NCBI GenBank assembly: GCA_000156115.1
Contig: DS995276.1
Span: 1,191,523 to 1,255,522 of the forward strand
DNA length: 64,000 nt
Direction: 5' to 3'
DNA from: Rhodobacteraceae bacterium HTCC2083
GTDB taxonomy: Bacteria; Pseudomonadota; Alphaproteobacteria; Rhodobacterales; Rhodobacteraceae
This document shows positions 54,246 to 63,238 of the stretch, piece by piece (the first letter of the stretch is position 1; every line of letters starts with the position of its first letter). The notes under the pieces were generated by a model. That model did not search any database and was not told where the DNA came from. It saw only the letters and a list, made by a program, of their open reading frames with translations. Both the position numbers and the translations under genes were made by a program.

Positions 54246-57184
54246 GAGCGCACTCCACCATCGTCGGGCTGATCCGTTTCATCCCATTCCCCAAAGCGGG
54301 AAAGCTGATCGTAGCGTCCGAAACCTTTTGACTTCTCCATCGCGCGTCGGGCCGTAAAGCCTTTATTAGACACTTGATAGTCTGAAATCAGCTTGTAAAG
54401 TTCTGCCCAAACTTGTGCTGTTGGTTTGTCATCCAAAGGCGCTTCCACTGATTTTGTACCAGAGCCGACGCCAAGATATGTCGCGCCCTCAATGTGTCGC
54501 GGATGTAGGCTATCAAAGTCACCACGCTCCGCCATCGCGGCCTCTAGTAAGAGCTGCATATCAAAGGCGAGTTGTTGGGGTTTGCTCGGAATTGCGCCCG
54601 TTTTGTAGTCATACAGATATGCGCCGCCGCGCTCGTCGAGATCAATGCGATCAGCCTTAACAGTCAACGTAAAGCCGAGTTCGGGGAGGGTGCTTTCACC
54701 CTTCACTTCCAAGCGAGACGACATAGCAATTTTTTGCCTTTCGCGCTCCTCAGCGACGAAATCGTCAGCCAAACGTGCGATGCGCGCGGCCCACATCAGG
54801 CGCGCGGAAGGCCAATCCACATCGCTATCAAAAATACGCTTCGCGTGTGCCATGAGATCAGCGGCGGTTTCCCCTTTGTCCCAACTGCGTACGAAATCCT
54901 CAAACACCTGATGCACCGCGATCCCGCGCAAACGCGCATCAGCGGTTTTCACGAGACTATCGAGCGGTGCCAATCGTAAAACATGCTTGGCATAGATTTC
55001 ATAGGGATCGCGTACGAGCGTTTTGATTTCCGTGACAGACAGCTGATTTGGCCGAACTTCAATCGCGGGTTTTGGGGAAGGGCGTTTAGCTGGGTTCGCC
55101 CCAATAGGGGTCTCAAGCTGATGCGCCCGTTCTAGCCAATCGTTGCCACGCGTTTGCATCTGTTCGATTGTGACTGGTCCGTCTTGGTCAGGCAACCCGT
55201 TCATCAAATTAGTTAACCGATTGAGCCATCGCGAGGGTACAGTTTGTGCATCATCAGAGCGCTGGGCGCGGGTAAGCCAGACTTCAGGTGCGGCAATCGC
55301 TTGCTGAAAATCATGTGCGGACAGACCGATACGGCGTTCAGGCAACAAAAGCCCTGCATCTGCGCGCATACGGCGGTTGAGCCAAGGATCGGGGCTGGGT
55401 GCTTCGGGCCAGCTACCCTCGTTTAGACCCGCGAGTATTAGCAAGTCCGCGCCCTGAACGCGCGCTTCGAGCGTTCCCCAGATCAACACGTTCGGATGAC
55501 CCGCATCAGGATTGCGCACTTCGCCGCGCGACAGAACACCACCAAAAAGATCAGCGTAATCACGTGTGGAGAGATCAGGCAAAGCATCCAAATTGGAACG
55601 CAGCGCAACCCATTGCGACATCGCCTCGCGGCCTGCGCCTTCTTTCCAAAGGTCACCCGTGCCCACATCTTGCGCCCCTTGGGAGATGCGCTCAGCTAAA
55701 CCTATGTGACGTTCGGCCAGCTCGACTGCGTTCTGAGGACCATCGCAAAGATGCCCGCAAAATGTGTTTGCGACCCAGTCAATCCAGCTTTTAGCACCGT
55801 CCAGCTTGTTATCTTTCGCCCAAGCCAAAAGGCTGTCTTTGGTCGGGAAAGCGGGGCCGTTCTTGCGGATCGAAAGCTCTAGCTCGCGGGTTAACAAAAG
55901 ATGCGTTCCGCGCTCTGAACCCGTATGTGTCAGGGGGTGCTTTAGTAGCGTCAACAAAGCTTCTGCATCAAGCGGTCGCGTGAACAACTCAAGCACATGA
56001 CGCAAAAACCGACCTGGTGGGGAAAGCTGCAACGGCAAACCCGCGCTATCGTCGGGTTTGATATCCCAGCGATCCAAAGCTGCGGTGACTTGACGGGTTA
56101 ACATGCGATCCGGAGTGATAAGTGCGGCCGTTTTTCCCTGTTCAGCAGCAAAGCGAAGCCGCATTGCGATGGCAAGCGCCTCTTCGCGGCTTGTTTGCGG
56201 TTCCAAAAGTGTGACGTGCTGCATTGCGCTTGGCAGGTCGCCCAGATTAGGACCGTCGCGCAGCCATCCGTCTGTCACGGGAACGGGGCGCAAAGCGAGC
56301 GAGACAACCTTATTGCGGGCGGTGTCCACTGGAGGCGTGTCATGCCAAAGCGGTACGGTTTTTGGATGCATGGAAAGCGATTTCAACAGGTTTGCAAAGC
56401 GATATTGCGGGTGATCTTCTGGGTCCATGCGCGTTGGGTGATCCGCGATCAGCTCTTCCCAAACTTCGGGTGGCGTATCAGTGTCAAAGCCGGGCAGAAT
56501 AACGGCACCCTGAGGAAGTTTTGAGATGGCTTCCATCAACAAAGCAGTGGTGCCGCGTGACCCTGTTGAGCCCGCCAAAATCACAGGATGTGTTGGTGGA
56601 TTGATTTGCCAATCCGCAATCTGGGCAAGAACCACAGCGCGTGCGCGTGCCTCGTTATCGGGGCGTACTTGCGAGAGATCAAGGAAGCGACCAACAATGC
56701 TGATAAATTCCTGCGCTCGCGCCCAATGGCCGGAAATGTCGGTAACTTCGAGGTTTGAAATATCCTCTAGCGGTACGCCCTCGCCCTGCATTTCATCCAT
56801 GAGACCAGCAAGTGAATCCGCTAAATCAAAAAGCGAACTGCGGGAGGCCAAAGCAGGATTGCGCCGCAACAATGCGTCAACCAGCGCGATGATTTCGATG
56901 CGCCGCGATAGAGGGGAGATCGCTTGGGGGATCGCATGAAACTTGGGGTGTTTTCCGATGTTCCCCAGTAGAGTGATCTGCGGTAAAAGCTTGGCCTTTC
57001 CATCAATGAAAAGGGTGCTCACACGTCGCCGCATCCGCGCTGTATTCACGATGATCTGTATCTGCGCGATGTCGGTTGGCGCATTATTTTGAGTACGATC
57101 TAGTACGCCCTTAACAAGCGCCTTTGGAAAATCAACACCAAGGCCGAGCGCAAATATGCGTGGGGTTTCTTGCGCCTCAAACAT
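54242..57184 (-). CDS. addB: AddB, inactivated-helicase nuclease subunit
   Basis: A 980-residue protein of the alphaproteobacterial AddB type. The N-terminal helicase-like region is divergent (no clear Walker A), and the C-terminus has a RecB-like nuclease with VKADRIDLDERGG and YLYDYKTG. It is the Chi-sensing and nuclease partner of AddA. It overlaps addA by 4 bases and the MurU-like gene by 8 bases, so it is coupled to both. Confidence 0.93.
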   Translation of the reverse strand: MFEAQETPRIFALGLGVDFPKALVKGVLDRTQNNAPTDIAQIQIIVNTARMRRRVSTLFIDGKAKLLPQITLLGNIGKHPKFHAIPQAISPLSRRIEIIALVDALLRRNPALASRSSLFDLADSLAGLMDEMQGEGVPLEDISNLEVTDISGHWARAQEFISIVGRFLDLSQVRPDNEARARAVVLAQIADWQINPPTHPVILAGSTGSRGTTALLMEAISKLPQGAVILPGFDTDTPPEVWEELIADHPTRMDPEDHPQYRFANLLKSLSMHPKTVPLWHDTPPVDTARNKVVSLALRPVPVTDGWLRDGPNLGDLPSAMQHVTLLEPQTSREEALAIAMRLRFAAEQGKTAALITPDRMLTRQVTAALDRWDIKPDDSAGLPLQLSPPGRFLRHVLELFTRPLDAEALLTLLKHPLTHTGSERGTHLLLTRELELSIRKNGPAFPTKDSLLAWAKDNKLDGAKSWIDWVANTFCGHLCDGPQNAVELAERHIGLAERISQGAQDVGTGDLWKEGAGREAMSQWVALRSNLDALPDLSTRDYADLFGGVLSRGEVRNPDAGHPNVLIWGTLEARVQGADLLILAGLNEGSWPEAPSPDPWLNRRMRADAGLLLPERRIGLSAHDFQQAIAAPEVWLTRAQRSDDAQTVPSRWLNRLTNLMNGLPDQDGPVTIEQMQTRGNDWLERAHQLETPIGANPAKRPSPKPAIEVRPNQLSVTEIKTLVRDPYEIYAKHVLRLAPLDSLVKTADARLRGIAVHQVFEDFVRSWDKGETAADLMAHAKRIFDSDVDWPSARLMWAARIARLADDFVAEERERQKIAMSSRLEVKGESTLPELGFTLTVKADRIDLDERGGAYLYDYKTGAIPSKPQQLAFDMQLLLEAAMAERGDFDSLHPRHIEGATYLGVGSGTKSVEAPLDDKPTAQVWAELYKLISDYQVSNKGFTARRAMEKSKGFGRYDQLSRFGEWDETDQPDDGGVRS

Positions 57185-57872
57185 CGCGACCTGCGAGCAT
57201 GGCTTCGGCCAATTTCACACCCTCTGGCGTCCCTACATCACACCATTTGCCATCAAACTCTAATCCGTACATTCGGTTTTCTGCAAAATACTTTTCCCAA
57301 AGAAGCTTTACCGAAAATGAGCTTTGTTTAATCTCGTTGAGGGCGGCAGTCTTGACGATTTGAAGGCCCGTATAGATGCTGCCCGCGCCATAAGAGAGTT
57401 GCCCGTCCTGCGCCAAATGCAAATTTCCTCGCCCCTCATGCCCAATTGCATTCGCTTTGGGAACGCATAGCAAAAGCGCATCCATTTTGGCGGGATTCCA
57501 CGCCTTCAATAGTGCGTTCAGTGGATTTTCACCACTCCAAACGGCATCCGTATTCATAGTAAACACAGGGCCATCACCAAGCAGGGGCAACGCGTTTTTA
57601 AGACCGCCGCCAGTTTCTAAAATCTCGCCGACTTCTTCGATAATCGTTATGTCGTCTTGGTCTCTGAAGTGAGCTTTGATTTGCTCGGGAAAATAGTGAC
57701 AATTCACTACCTTCGTTTCGAGGGTGACCGCCTCCACCTCTGTTAAAGCGTGATCAATCAACGCGCGACCTGCGACTTGTACTAGGGGTTTGGGCGTGTT
57801 CGCGGTAAGCGCGCCCATGCGAGTGCCAAAACCGGCAGCGAAGAGCATTATAACGTTGGGACTGTCGCGCAT
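57177..57872 (-). CDS. Sugar-1-phosphate nucleotidyltransferase, MurU-like
   Basis: A 231-residue enzyme. The nucleotide site is MLFAAGFGTRMGALTANTPK, with Lys in PKPLVQVAGRALIDHAL; NTDAVW is the metal site. With the neighbouring kinase it matches the MurU/AmgK pair that recycles N-acetylmuramic acid to UDP-MurNAc in Pseudomonas; annotation as mannose-1-phosphate guanylyltransferase is a common alternative. Two starts are possible: ATG 57872, or ATG 57848, which overlaps the kinase stop as TAATG. Confidence 0.82.
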   Translation of the reverse strand: MRDSPNVIMLFAAGFGTRMGALTANTPKPLVQVAGRALIDHALTEVEAVTLETKVVNCHYFPEQIKAHFRDQDDITIIEEVGEILETGGGLKNALPLLGDGPVFTMNTDAVWSGENPLNALLKAWNPAKMDALLLCVPKANAIGHEGRGNLHLAQDGQLSYGAGSIYTGLQIVKTAALNEIKQSSFSVKLLWEKYFAENRMYGLEFDGKWCDVGTPEGVKLAEAMLAGRDV

Positions 57873-58873
57873 TTGTCTTTCAATCGTTGGAGGATTTCGG
57901 GCGTAGGCGCAGGAAGCGCGGTGGTGATCAGGTTGGCGACTTTCGCGTTAACTGGATGGTTTAGATCGCGCTGGATGAAGTCCCAAACGCGTGGGATCAA
58001 ATCAATATAGGAGGGCTTTCCAAATTGCATCGAAAGCCGCGCGAATACACCCAGAATGCGAAGGTTACGTTGCAGGCCTAGCAGATGATAAGCGTCACGA
58101 AAATCTTGCGCATCCGTTCCAGAGGCCTCGATGTAATGGGCGATCATTTTCTCCTCAATTGCTTCGGGCACATCGCGGCGCGCGTCTTTAAGCAGTGAAA
58201 CGAGATCATAAGCGGGGTGGCCAAGTTGTGCGTCTTGATAGTCCAACAAACCAACGCGCGCGATGCCCTCACGCTCTGGTAACCAGAGTAGATTTTCTGC
58301 GTGATAGTCGCGCTGGATAAGAACGCTAGGTGGGGTAATTTTAGTGTCTAATAAATTGAAAAATGCATCAGAAAAGCCGGTTTTGGCGTTAATATCTACC
58401 GCGTCGGACGCACCGTGTTGATACCAATCAAAGGCTAGCGCGGCCATGTTGGTCATGACCGTTGCATCGTATGTCGTGAGGGTTGGTGGAGCCGCGTTGT
58501 GAAGGTGGAGCAAAGTGTCAGTTGCTGCAGTGTAGAGTGGTTCTTCAAGTGTGTGGTCCTGCGCAACAACCCGCGCAAAAAGCGCATCACCAAGGTCTTC
58601 GATAATTAAGAGGCCTTGTACTGGATCGGTGGCGAAAATCTCTGGCGCACTTAGATCGATACTGCGCAGGTAGTTCGTGATTCTGACGAAGGGGCCAACA
58701 TTGTTGCCAAGTGCAGGATCGGCGTCCATCAGCACCGCGATCCGACCATCATCACCGGGACCTAGTCGCAAATATTTTCGCATCGATGCATCGCCAGCAA
58801 GGAGCGTGTATCGTGCGGATTTCCAATTTGTCGTTCCTATAAAACCCGAGATTACTTGTTCGCGTGTCGTCAT
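57848..58873 (-). CDS. Aminoglycoside-phosphotransferase-like sugar kinase, AmgK-like
   Basis: A 341-residue APH-fold kinase. The catalytic loop is QRDYHAENLLWLP and the metal motif LLDYQDAQLGHPAYDL. In operon with a MurU-like enzyme it is probably the anomeric MurNAc/GlcNAc kinase AmgK rather than a resistance gene. It overlaps tsaE by 4 bases upstream and the nucleotidyltransferase downstream. Confidence 0.83.
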   Translation of the reverse strand: MTTREQVISGFIGTTNWKSARYTLLAGDASMRKYLRLGPGDDGRIAVLMDADPALGNNVGPFVRITNYLRSIDLSAPEIFATDPVQGLLIIEDLGDALFARVVAQDHTLEEPLYTAATDTLLHLHNAAPPTLTTYDATVMTNMAALAFDWYQHGASDAVDINAKTGFSDAFFNLLDTKITPPSVLIQRDYHAENLLWLPEREGIARVGLLDYQDAQLGHPAYDLVSLLKDARRDVPEAIEEKMIAHYIEASGTDAQDFRDAYHLLGLQRNLRILGVFARLSMQFGKPSYIDLIPRVWDFIQRDLNHPVNAKVANLITTALPAPTPEILQRLKDKCATVPTL

Positions 58874-59343
58874 AGAAGGGCTTTCGAAATTCGGGATCTT
58901 AGCGACTGTGTGCCGCCTGAGAATGATATCTGACGCATGTCATCGTTTGCCAAAGTGGTAAAGAAGAGGGTGATCGCATCGGGAGGCACTAAGTTTGCCA
59001 GTCGATCAGGCCATTCGATCAAACAAATTGCGTCACTGAAGGCTTCGGCCAAGCCAAGTTCCTCTGCTTCGCTTGGGTCGTTCAGACGATAAAGATCGGC
59101 ATGCCAAACCTCGCCAATGTTTGTGGTGTAGGTTTGTACAAGCGTGAAAGTGGGGGAGGGCACGTCCTCCGGGTGATCCTGCAAAGACTGGATCAAGGCG
59201 CGTGCGAAAAAGCTTTTGCCAGCCCCGATGTCACCTTGCAAAAGCAGCGTGTCGCCAATGCGCAACTGAGCCCCGATGCGCGCCGCGAGGTCTGCAGTCT
59301 CGTCAGATGTATTGAGGATTTGGTTTGGCAGCTCGATCAACAT
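58870..59343 (-). CDS. tsaE: TsaE, tRNA threonylcarbamoyladenosine ATPase
   Basis: A 157-residue P-loop ATPase (YjeE). Walker A is GDIGAGKSFFARALI, then SPTFTLVQTY and the HADLYRL motif, and IEWPDRL. It supports the TsaBCD complex that makes t6A37 in ANN-decoding tRNAs. It starts 48 bases after the PAS protein gene and heads the overlapping tsaE-amgK-murU-addB-addA run. Confidence 0.95.
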   Translation of the reverse strand: MLIELPNQILNTSDETADLAARIGAQLRIGDTLLLQGDIGAGKSFFARALIQSLQDHPEDVPSPTFTLVQTYTTNIGEVWHADLYRLNDPSEAEELGLAEAFSDAICLIEWPDRLANLVPPDAITLFFTTLANDDMRQISFSGGTQSLRSRISKALL

Positions 59344-59391
59344 GTGATCAAGCTACGGTGCTTTCGAGGGCGGGGGAACCGCGAATTGTGT

Positions 59392-60960
59392 TTACGCGAC
59401 CGCTGAATTGGACGCGGTGATGCGTTTTCTAGGGATCGCGATGCGACTGGGCGCGGCTCCGCTTGGTGCCTCAGGGGTTAGGGCGATCAAGCTTGCGCCG
59501 GACGCGAGTGGCGAAACCTTGAGCGCAAGCGTTTGGCCGTCTTTGCTTTGCAATGGTGCGCTCCATGTTTCGCGCTCTGCATTTTCGATAACGAAGTTGC
59601 GAATTTCGCCCCAAACCGGGCTAGGCTTGCAGGTGCGCTGACATAGGCGGGTCACATCACGCACGCACATATCTTCAAGGTCTTTATCACTCTGCTGTCC
59701 GATCAAAGACCTCATTGCGGAATTGTGGTACTGAACGAAGCCCGCACGATTAAAGATCGCTATGGCTTGATCAAGCGCATCCAGCGCAGAATGTGTGACG
59801 TCTGCTTCGTCACGAAAACGGCGTGTTAGGGAAATTTCTGCACTGATGTCTTCAAACAGGAACGCAATTGCCCCGTCTGGATGGGGTCGGCCCGTGACAC
59901 GGTAAGTCAGGCCATTTGGTAGGTGCCAGGTTTCGCTGAAATTATCGTCGCTTGCGGCTGTGATAACATCGGCAATGCGTTCGCGCCAATTCGCGTAGCT
60001 TTTGGGTTCTGGCATGATCTGCTTGTCGCGCAATTGATCAAAGAAGGAAAACAGGTTCGGACGCGTTGTCAGAAACTCGGGTCGCAAATCTGTTAGGTCA
60101 AAAAGCGAAGGATTGAACAGGACTAATTGGCGATTGCGATCAAAGATCGCGAGGCCTGTTGCAAGATGTGCGAATGTTTTAGCAAGGGTTTGCACGAAAT
60201 TACGCTGGGCGGTTTCGGCCTTTACGACCGCATGTACATCTATCGCAAAATTCACATATCCGTCTTCAAAACACTGCCGAGTCACATCAAACCAATGGGT
60301 GCGATTATTGGTGTTATCGCGTAATTTGATGCGTTGAGCACCGTCATTTGCGTCCATCGTTTCAGTAATCTCAAAAAGTTGATCTTGATTGTGCGCCACG
60401 CGACGATTTAGCGATTGATAGAAGGCGTTGGACCACCCAAGACTGCCATCTGCCTTGCTTTGCCAAACGGGAAAAGGCGCATTTTCACTGACTGATTTAA
60501 CAAGCGCGAGATTGGGCAGGGGAGCGAGTTCATTATGTACATCATTGTGGTTCAACTTGTTGTCTTCTCGCGTGCTCATCAGGAGCGTTAATCCGTTTGC
60601 GTGCTGCTCGATCTCTAACGTGAAGGGGTCGACCACTGAGCGGGCGGGATAGAAACGTGTCTGCGGGGGATTGCAGGCAAAAATCGTGTCAGGCAGGTCG
60701 GCGAACCGACTGCTAAGTGCGTGGTGCAACGTGTCCCAATCAGGATCGGGCAACTTTATGCTTTGCAGGAAATCAAACGCTTCGATGTTGGTGCACACCA
60801 ATGTCCCTGAAAGGTCAAATTCAAAAGTGGAGGTGATTTTTGCATGCTTCACAGGAGCGAACACTGTCTTTGGTTTATTGAACACCTGTAAGAACGCGGC
60901 GGTCGCCGCAGCAGCCCCAACAATAGCGCTTATGTCGATCCAAGTCAGAGTAAAAATCAT
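59392..60960 (-). CDS. PAS-domain membrane protein without kinase domain (DivL-like)
   Basis: About 522 residues. One N-terminal membrane helix (WIDISAIVGAAAATAAFLQVF) is followed by repeated PAS-like segments: one around QSKADGSLGWSNAFYQSL, one around HLATGLAIFDRNRQLVLFNP, one around ALDQAIAIFNRAGFVQYHNS. No HisKA or HATPase motif follows, so it is not a complete histidine kinase. Position before tsaE and the PAS layout resemble DivL of Rhodobacter capsulatus, a PAS protein acting in the CckA-ChpT-CtrA pathway; this identity is inference. AAGG eight bases before the ATG at 60960 favours it over a GTG two codons upstream. Confidence 0.7.
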   Translation of the reverse strand: MIFTLTWIDISAIVGAAAATAAFLQVFNKPKTVFAPVKHAKITSTFEFDLSGTLVCTNIEAFDFLQSIKLPDPDWDTLHHALSSRFADLPDTIFACNPPQTRFYPARSVVDPFTLEIEQHANGLTLLMSTREDNKLNHNDVHNELAPLPNLALVKSVSENAPFPVWQSKADGSLGWSNAFYQSLNRRVAHNQDQLFEITETMDANDGAQRIKLRDNTNNRTHWFDVTRQCFEDGYVNFAIDVHAVVKAETAQRNFVQTLAKTFAHLATGLAIFDRNRQLVLFNPSLFDLTDLRPEFLTTRPNLFSFFDQLRDKQIMPEPKSYANWRERIADVITAASDDNFSETWHLPNGLTYRVTGRPHPDGAIAFLFEDISAEISLTRRFRDEADVTHSALDALDQAIAIFNRAGFVQYHNSAMRSLIGQQSDKDLEDMCVRDVTRLCQRTCKPSPVWGEIRNFVIENAERETWSAPLQSKDGQTLALKVSPLASGASLIALTPEAPSGAAPSRIAIPRKRITASNSAVA

Positions 60961-61029
60961 GAGCACGCCTTGTAGAAAATTTGACTCTATTTAGCGTGCT
61001 GTTTCTTAATGAATGCTTAAGGTCAAAAG

Positions 61030-62418
61030 CTAATGCGCGGCGTTGCGGAAATTTTCTCCAGTCACCTGAGCCAGCTCTGAATAGGCGGCATCAATCTTGT
61101 TGCGTGGCCAAATAACGTCAATAATCGCGCCCCTCTTTAGCTTTTGCTCACGTACCAACAGGGAGGAACCGTTCGAAAAATGCAACTCGGCACCAGAGCG
61201 TTCCAACAAAGTCTTTGCGATGAAAAGACCAAGCCCCATGCCTTCATACTCGGGACGCGCTTTGCGCTCTTTTTCTGATTTGCGTCGTCCCATGAAAGGA
61301 TCGCCAATCCGTCCGATCAGGTGAGGAGGAAATCCTGTGCCGTCATCAACAATACGAATTGTTATAAGATCGTCCGTCCAATTGGTTTCCATCCAGACAG
61401 TGCCGTGCGCGAAATCGACAGCGTTCTGAACAAGGTTGCGCAGGCCGTGAATAATTTCTGGGCGGCGCAGAATTTCAGGTTGGGGCGTCTCAGTCTCAAG
61501 GTTTTGCTCAAAAACGATATCCTTGCCGCGATTAAGATGCGGTTCTGCGGCTTCTTCCAGCACGGCACTCAAGGGGGCTTTGCGCAGATGAAGATCGTCT
61601 TTGCCCGCGCGCCCCATGGACTGCAATATTTCTCGACATCTGTCCGCTTGTTCGCGGATCAATGCGGCGTCTTCTGCCAGAGCGGGCTTGTCAGATAACT
61701 CATCCATCAGCTCAGAGCTTGCCAGTTTGATCGTCGCAAGTGGTGTGCCAAGCTCATGTGCGGCAGCCGCGACGACACCGCCAATATCGGTGAGCTTTTG
61801 TTCGCGTGATAATGCGAGATGTGTGGCTTGCAACGCTTCGGCCATCATGTGCATTTCGTTCGCGGTTTTCCAACTATATGCGCTGAGAAAAAGCAGCGCG
61901 ATCACTGTAGCGACCCAATTTCCAAAAACAAAAACCTGAGGGATTTGAAGGATAAACCCCTGCTCTGTTCGAAGCGGTAAATGAAACTGCGCAAGCAGTG
62001 ACACAATAATCAGCGCCAAAAAGCCAAGCAGCACAGTTGAGCGTAGCGACATTACCGCAGCAGACACGGTAACAGGGCCAAGGATCAGTAAAGAGAAGGG
62101 GTTGTGAAGACCACCCGTCAAGAACAGTAAGAACGACAGTTGCAGCAGATCAAACATCACCATCAAAAGGTTTTCTGTTTCTGACAAACGCTTGTTTTCG
62201 GGGAAGTGGAAGATTGCCACAAGATTGCCGATTACAGAGGCGCCGATGACAAGATAGCACAATCCAAGCTCTAACTGCAGGTTATACATGTTCTGTGCCA
62301 CGATGATCGCGATCAGCTGACCAAGAATCGCAGTCCAACGCAGCATGGTGATCGTGCGCAAACGTATCCAGTTATGGCGTTGCGTGCCTGAAGGCGAATA
62401 GGGAACGGTATATGCCAT
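61030..62418 (-). CDS. regB: RegB/PrrB redox-sensing histidine kinase
   Basis: A 462-residue sensor kinase with six membrane helices in the first ~185 residues. The ubiquinone-sensing heptad GGLHNPF is at 102-108, the phospho-acceptor His221 in AHELGTPLATIK, and the redox Cys261 in ADRCREILQSMGRAGKDD; both sit four residues before their Rhodobacter capsulatus equivalents. ATP-binding boxes NLVQNAVDFA and GMGLGLFIAKTLL follow. It controls genes for respiration, and in phototrophs photosynthesis, through RegA. It is divergent from senC. Confidence 0.96.
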   Translation of the reverse strand: MAYTVPYSPSGTQRHNWIRLRTITMLRWTAILGQLIAIIVAQNMYNLQLELGLCYLVIGASVIGNLVAIFHFPENKRLSETENLLMVMFDLLQLSFLLFLTGGLHNPFSLLILGPVTVSAAVMSLRSTVLLGFLALIIVSLLAQFHLPLRTEQGFILQIPQVFVFGNWVATVIALLFLSAYSWKTANEMHMMAEALQATHLALSREQKLTDIGGVVAAAAHELGTPLATIKLASSELMDELSDKPALAEDAALIREQADRCREILQSMGRAGKDDLHLRKAPLSAVLEEAAEPHLNRGKDIVFEQNLETETPQPEILRRPEIIHGLRNLVQNAVDFAHGTVWMETNWTDDLITIRIVDDGTGFPPHLIGRIGDPFMGRRKSEKERKARPEYEGMGLGLFIAKTLLERSGAELHFSNGSSLLVREQKLKRGAIIDVIWPRNKIDAAYSELAQVTGENFRNAAH

Positions 62419-62535
62419 CTGCCAAGTGGTCCTTTTTGTCGCACGACTTCACACATTGGTGCATATGCATCGTGGCGCGACAGTGATAGTCAGAGCGAGA
62501 TTTACGCCCTCTCAATTTGACCGCCACAGCCGGAG
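62419..62535. promoter_or_regulatory. Divergent regB-senC promoter region
   Basis: This 117-base gap must hold promoters for regB and senC-regA. It carries the perfect palindrome TGCATATGCA (62460-62469) flanked by GTCGCACGAC and GCGCGACAG, which resemble the G-C-rich GCGNC-type half-sites described for RegA. Autoregulation by RegA is inferred. Confidence 0.5.
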
Positions 62536-63162
62536 ATGTCTATGACCCGCTTACTTGCAATTCTCGCAGTACTTGCCGTTGCTCTTTGTTTGGGTCTTTT
62601 TTTGGTGCTGACGTTTTTTGGCGCACCAAAGGATCAATTCGCGCAATGCCGGATCGGTCAGGTCGCGGGGGGCGGAGGCCAGATCGGTGGTCCTTTCACC
62701 TTGATCGACAAAACCGGAGCAGAGGTGACGGAGAAGGATGTCATCACAGAGCCGACTTTGATCTATTTCGGATATTCCTTCTGTCCTGATGTTTGCCCGT
62801 TTGATCTGTCGCGTAACGCAGAGGCAACGGACGTGTTGCTTGAGCGCGGAACAGAGATCACCCCTGTTTTCATCTCAATCGATCCAAATCGTGACACGCC
62901 TGAAGTTGTTGGTGAATTCGCTGACAATCTGCACGAACGTATGATCGGACTGACCGGATCTCCTGCACAGGTGAAAGCAGCGAGCCAAGCGTATCGCACC
63001 TATTACAAAGCTCAGCCCGCGGACGATGAGTTCTATCTCGTCGATCATTCGACTTTCTCATACCTTGTCCTACCTGAGTATGGATTTGTCGAATTCTTCC
63101 GACGCGAAATCCAACCCGAGCAGATGGCCGATACGATCCAGTGCTTTGTGAAAAACTCTTAG
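62536..63162 (+). CDS. senC: SenC/PrrC, SCO1-type copper chaperone
   Basis: A 208-residue SCO1/SenC protein with an N-terminal membrane anchor (LLAILAVLAVALCLGLFLVLTFF) and a periplasmic thioredoxin-like domain. The copper site is Cys83-X3-Cys87 (SFCPDVCPFDL) with the distal His in VDHSTFSYLV. It delivers copper to cytochrome c oxidase and influences redox signalling by RegB. ATGs at 62536 and 62542 are both possible. regA follows by 76 bases. Confidence 0.95.
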   Translation: MSMTRLLAILAVLAVALCLGLFLVLTFFGAPKDQFAQCRIGQVAGGGGQIGGPFTLIDKTGAEVTEKDVITEPTLIYFGYSFCPDVCPFDLSRNAEATDVLLERGTEITPVFISIDPNRDTPEVVGEFADNLHERMIGLTGSPAQVKAASQAYRTYYKAQPADDEFYLVDHSTFSYLVLPEYGFVEFFRREIQPEQMADTIQCFVKNS

Positions 63163-63238
63163 AGTGCGCAAAGGTTTGACCGTCCAACAGCTTAGGCGTA
63201 GGGTTCGTAAACGACGCTAATGCCCCGGGGATCCCCGC

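Noticed and set aside
57848-58873. Antibiotic-resistance aminoglycoside kinase
   Set aside because: The fold is shared, but the operon with a MurU-like enzyme, TsaE and AddAB points to murein recycling.
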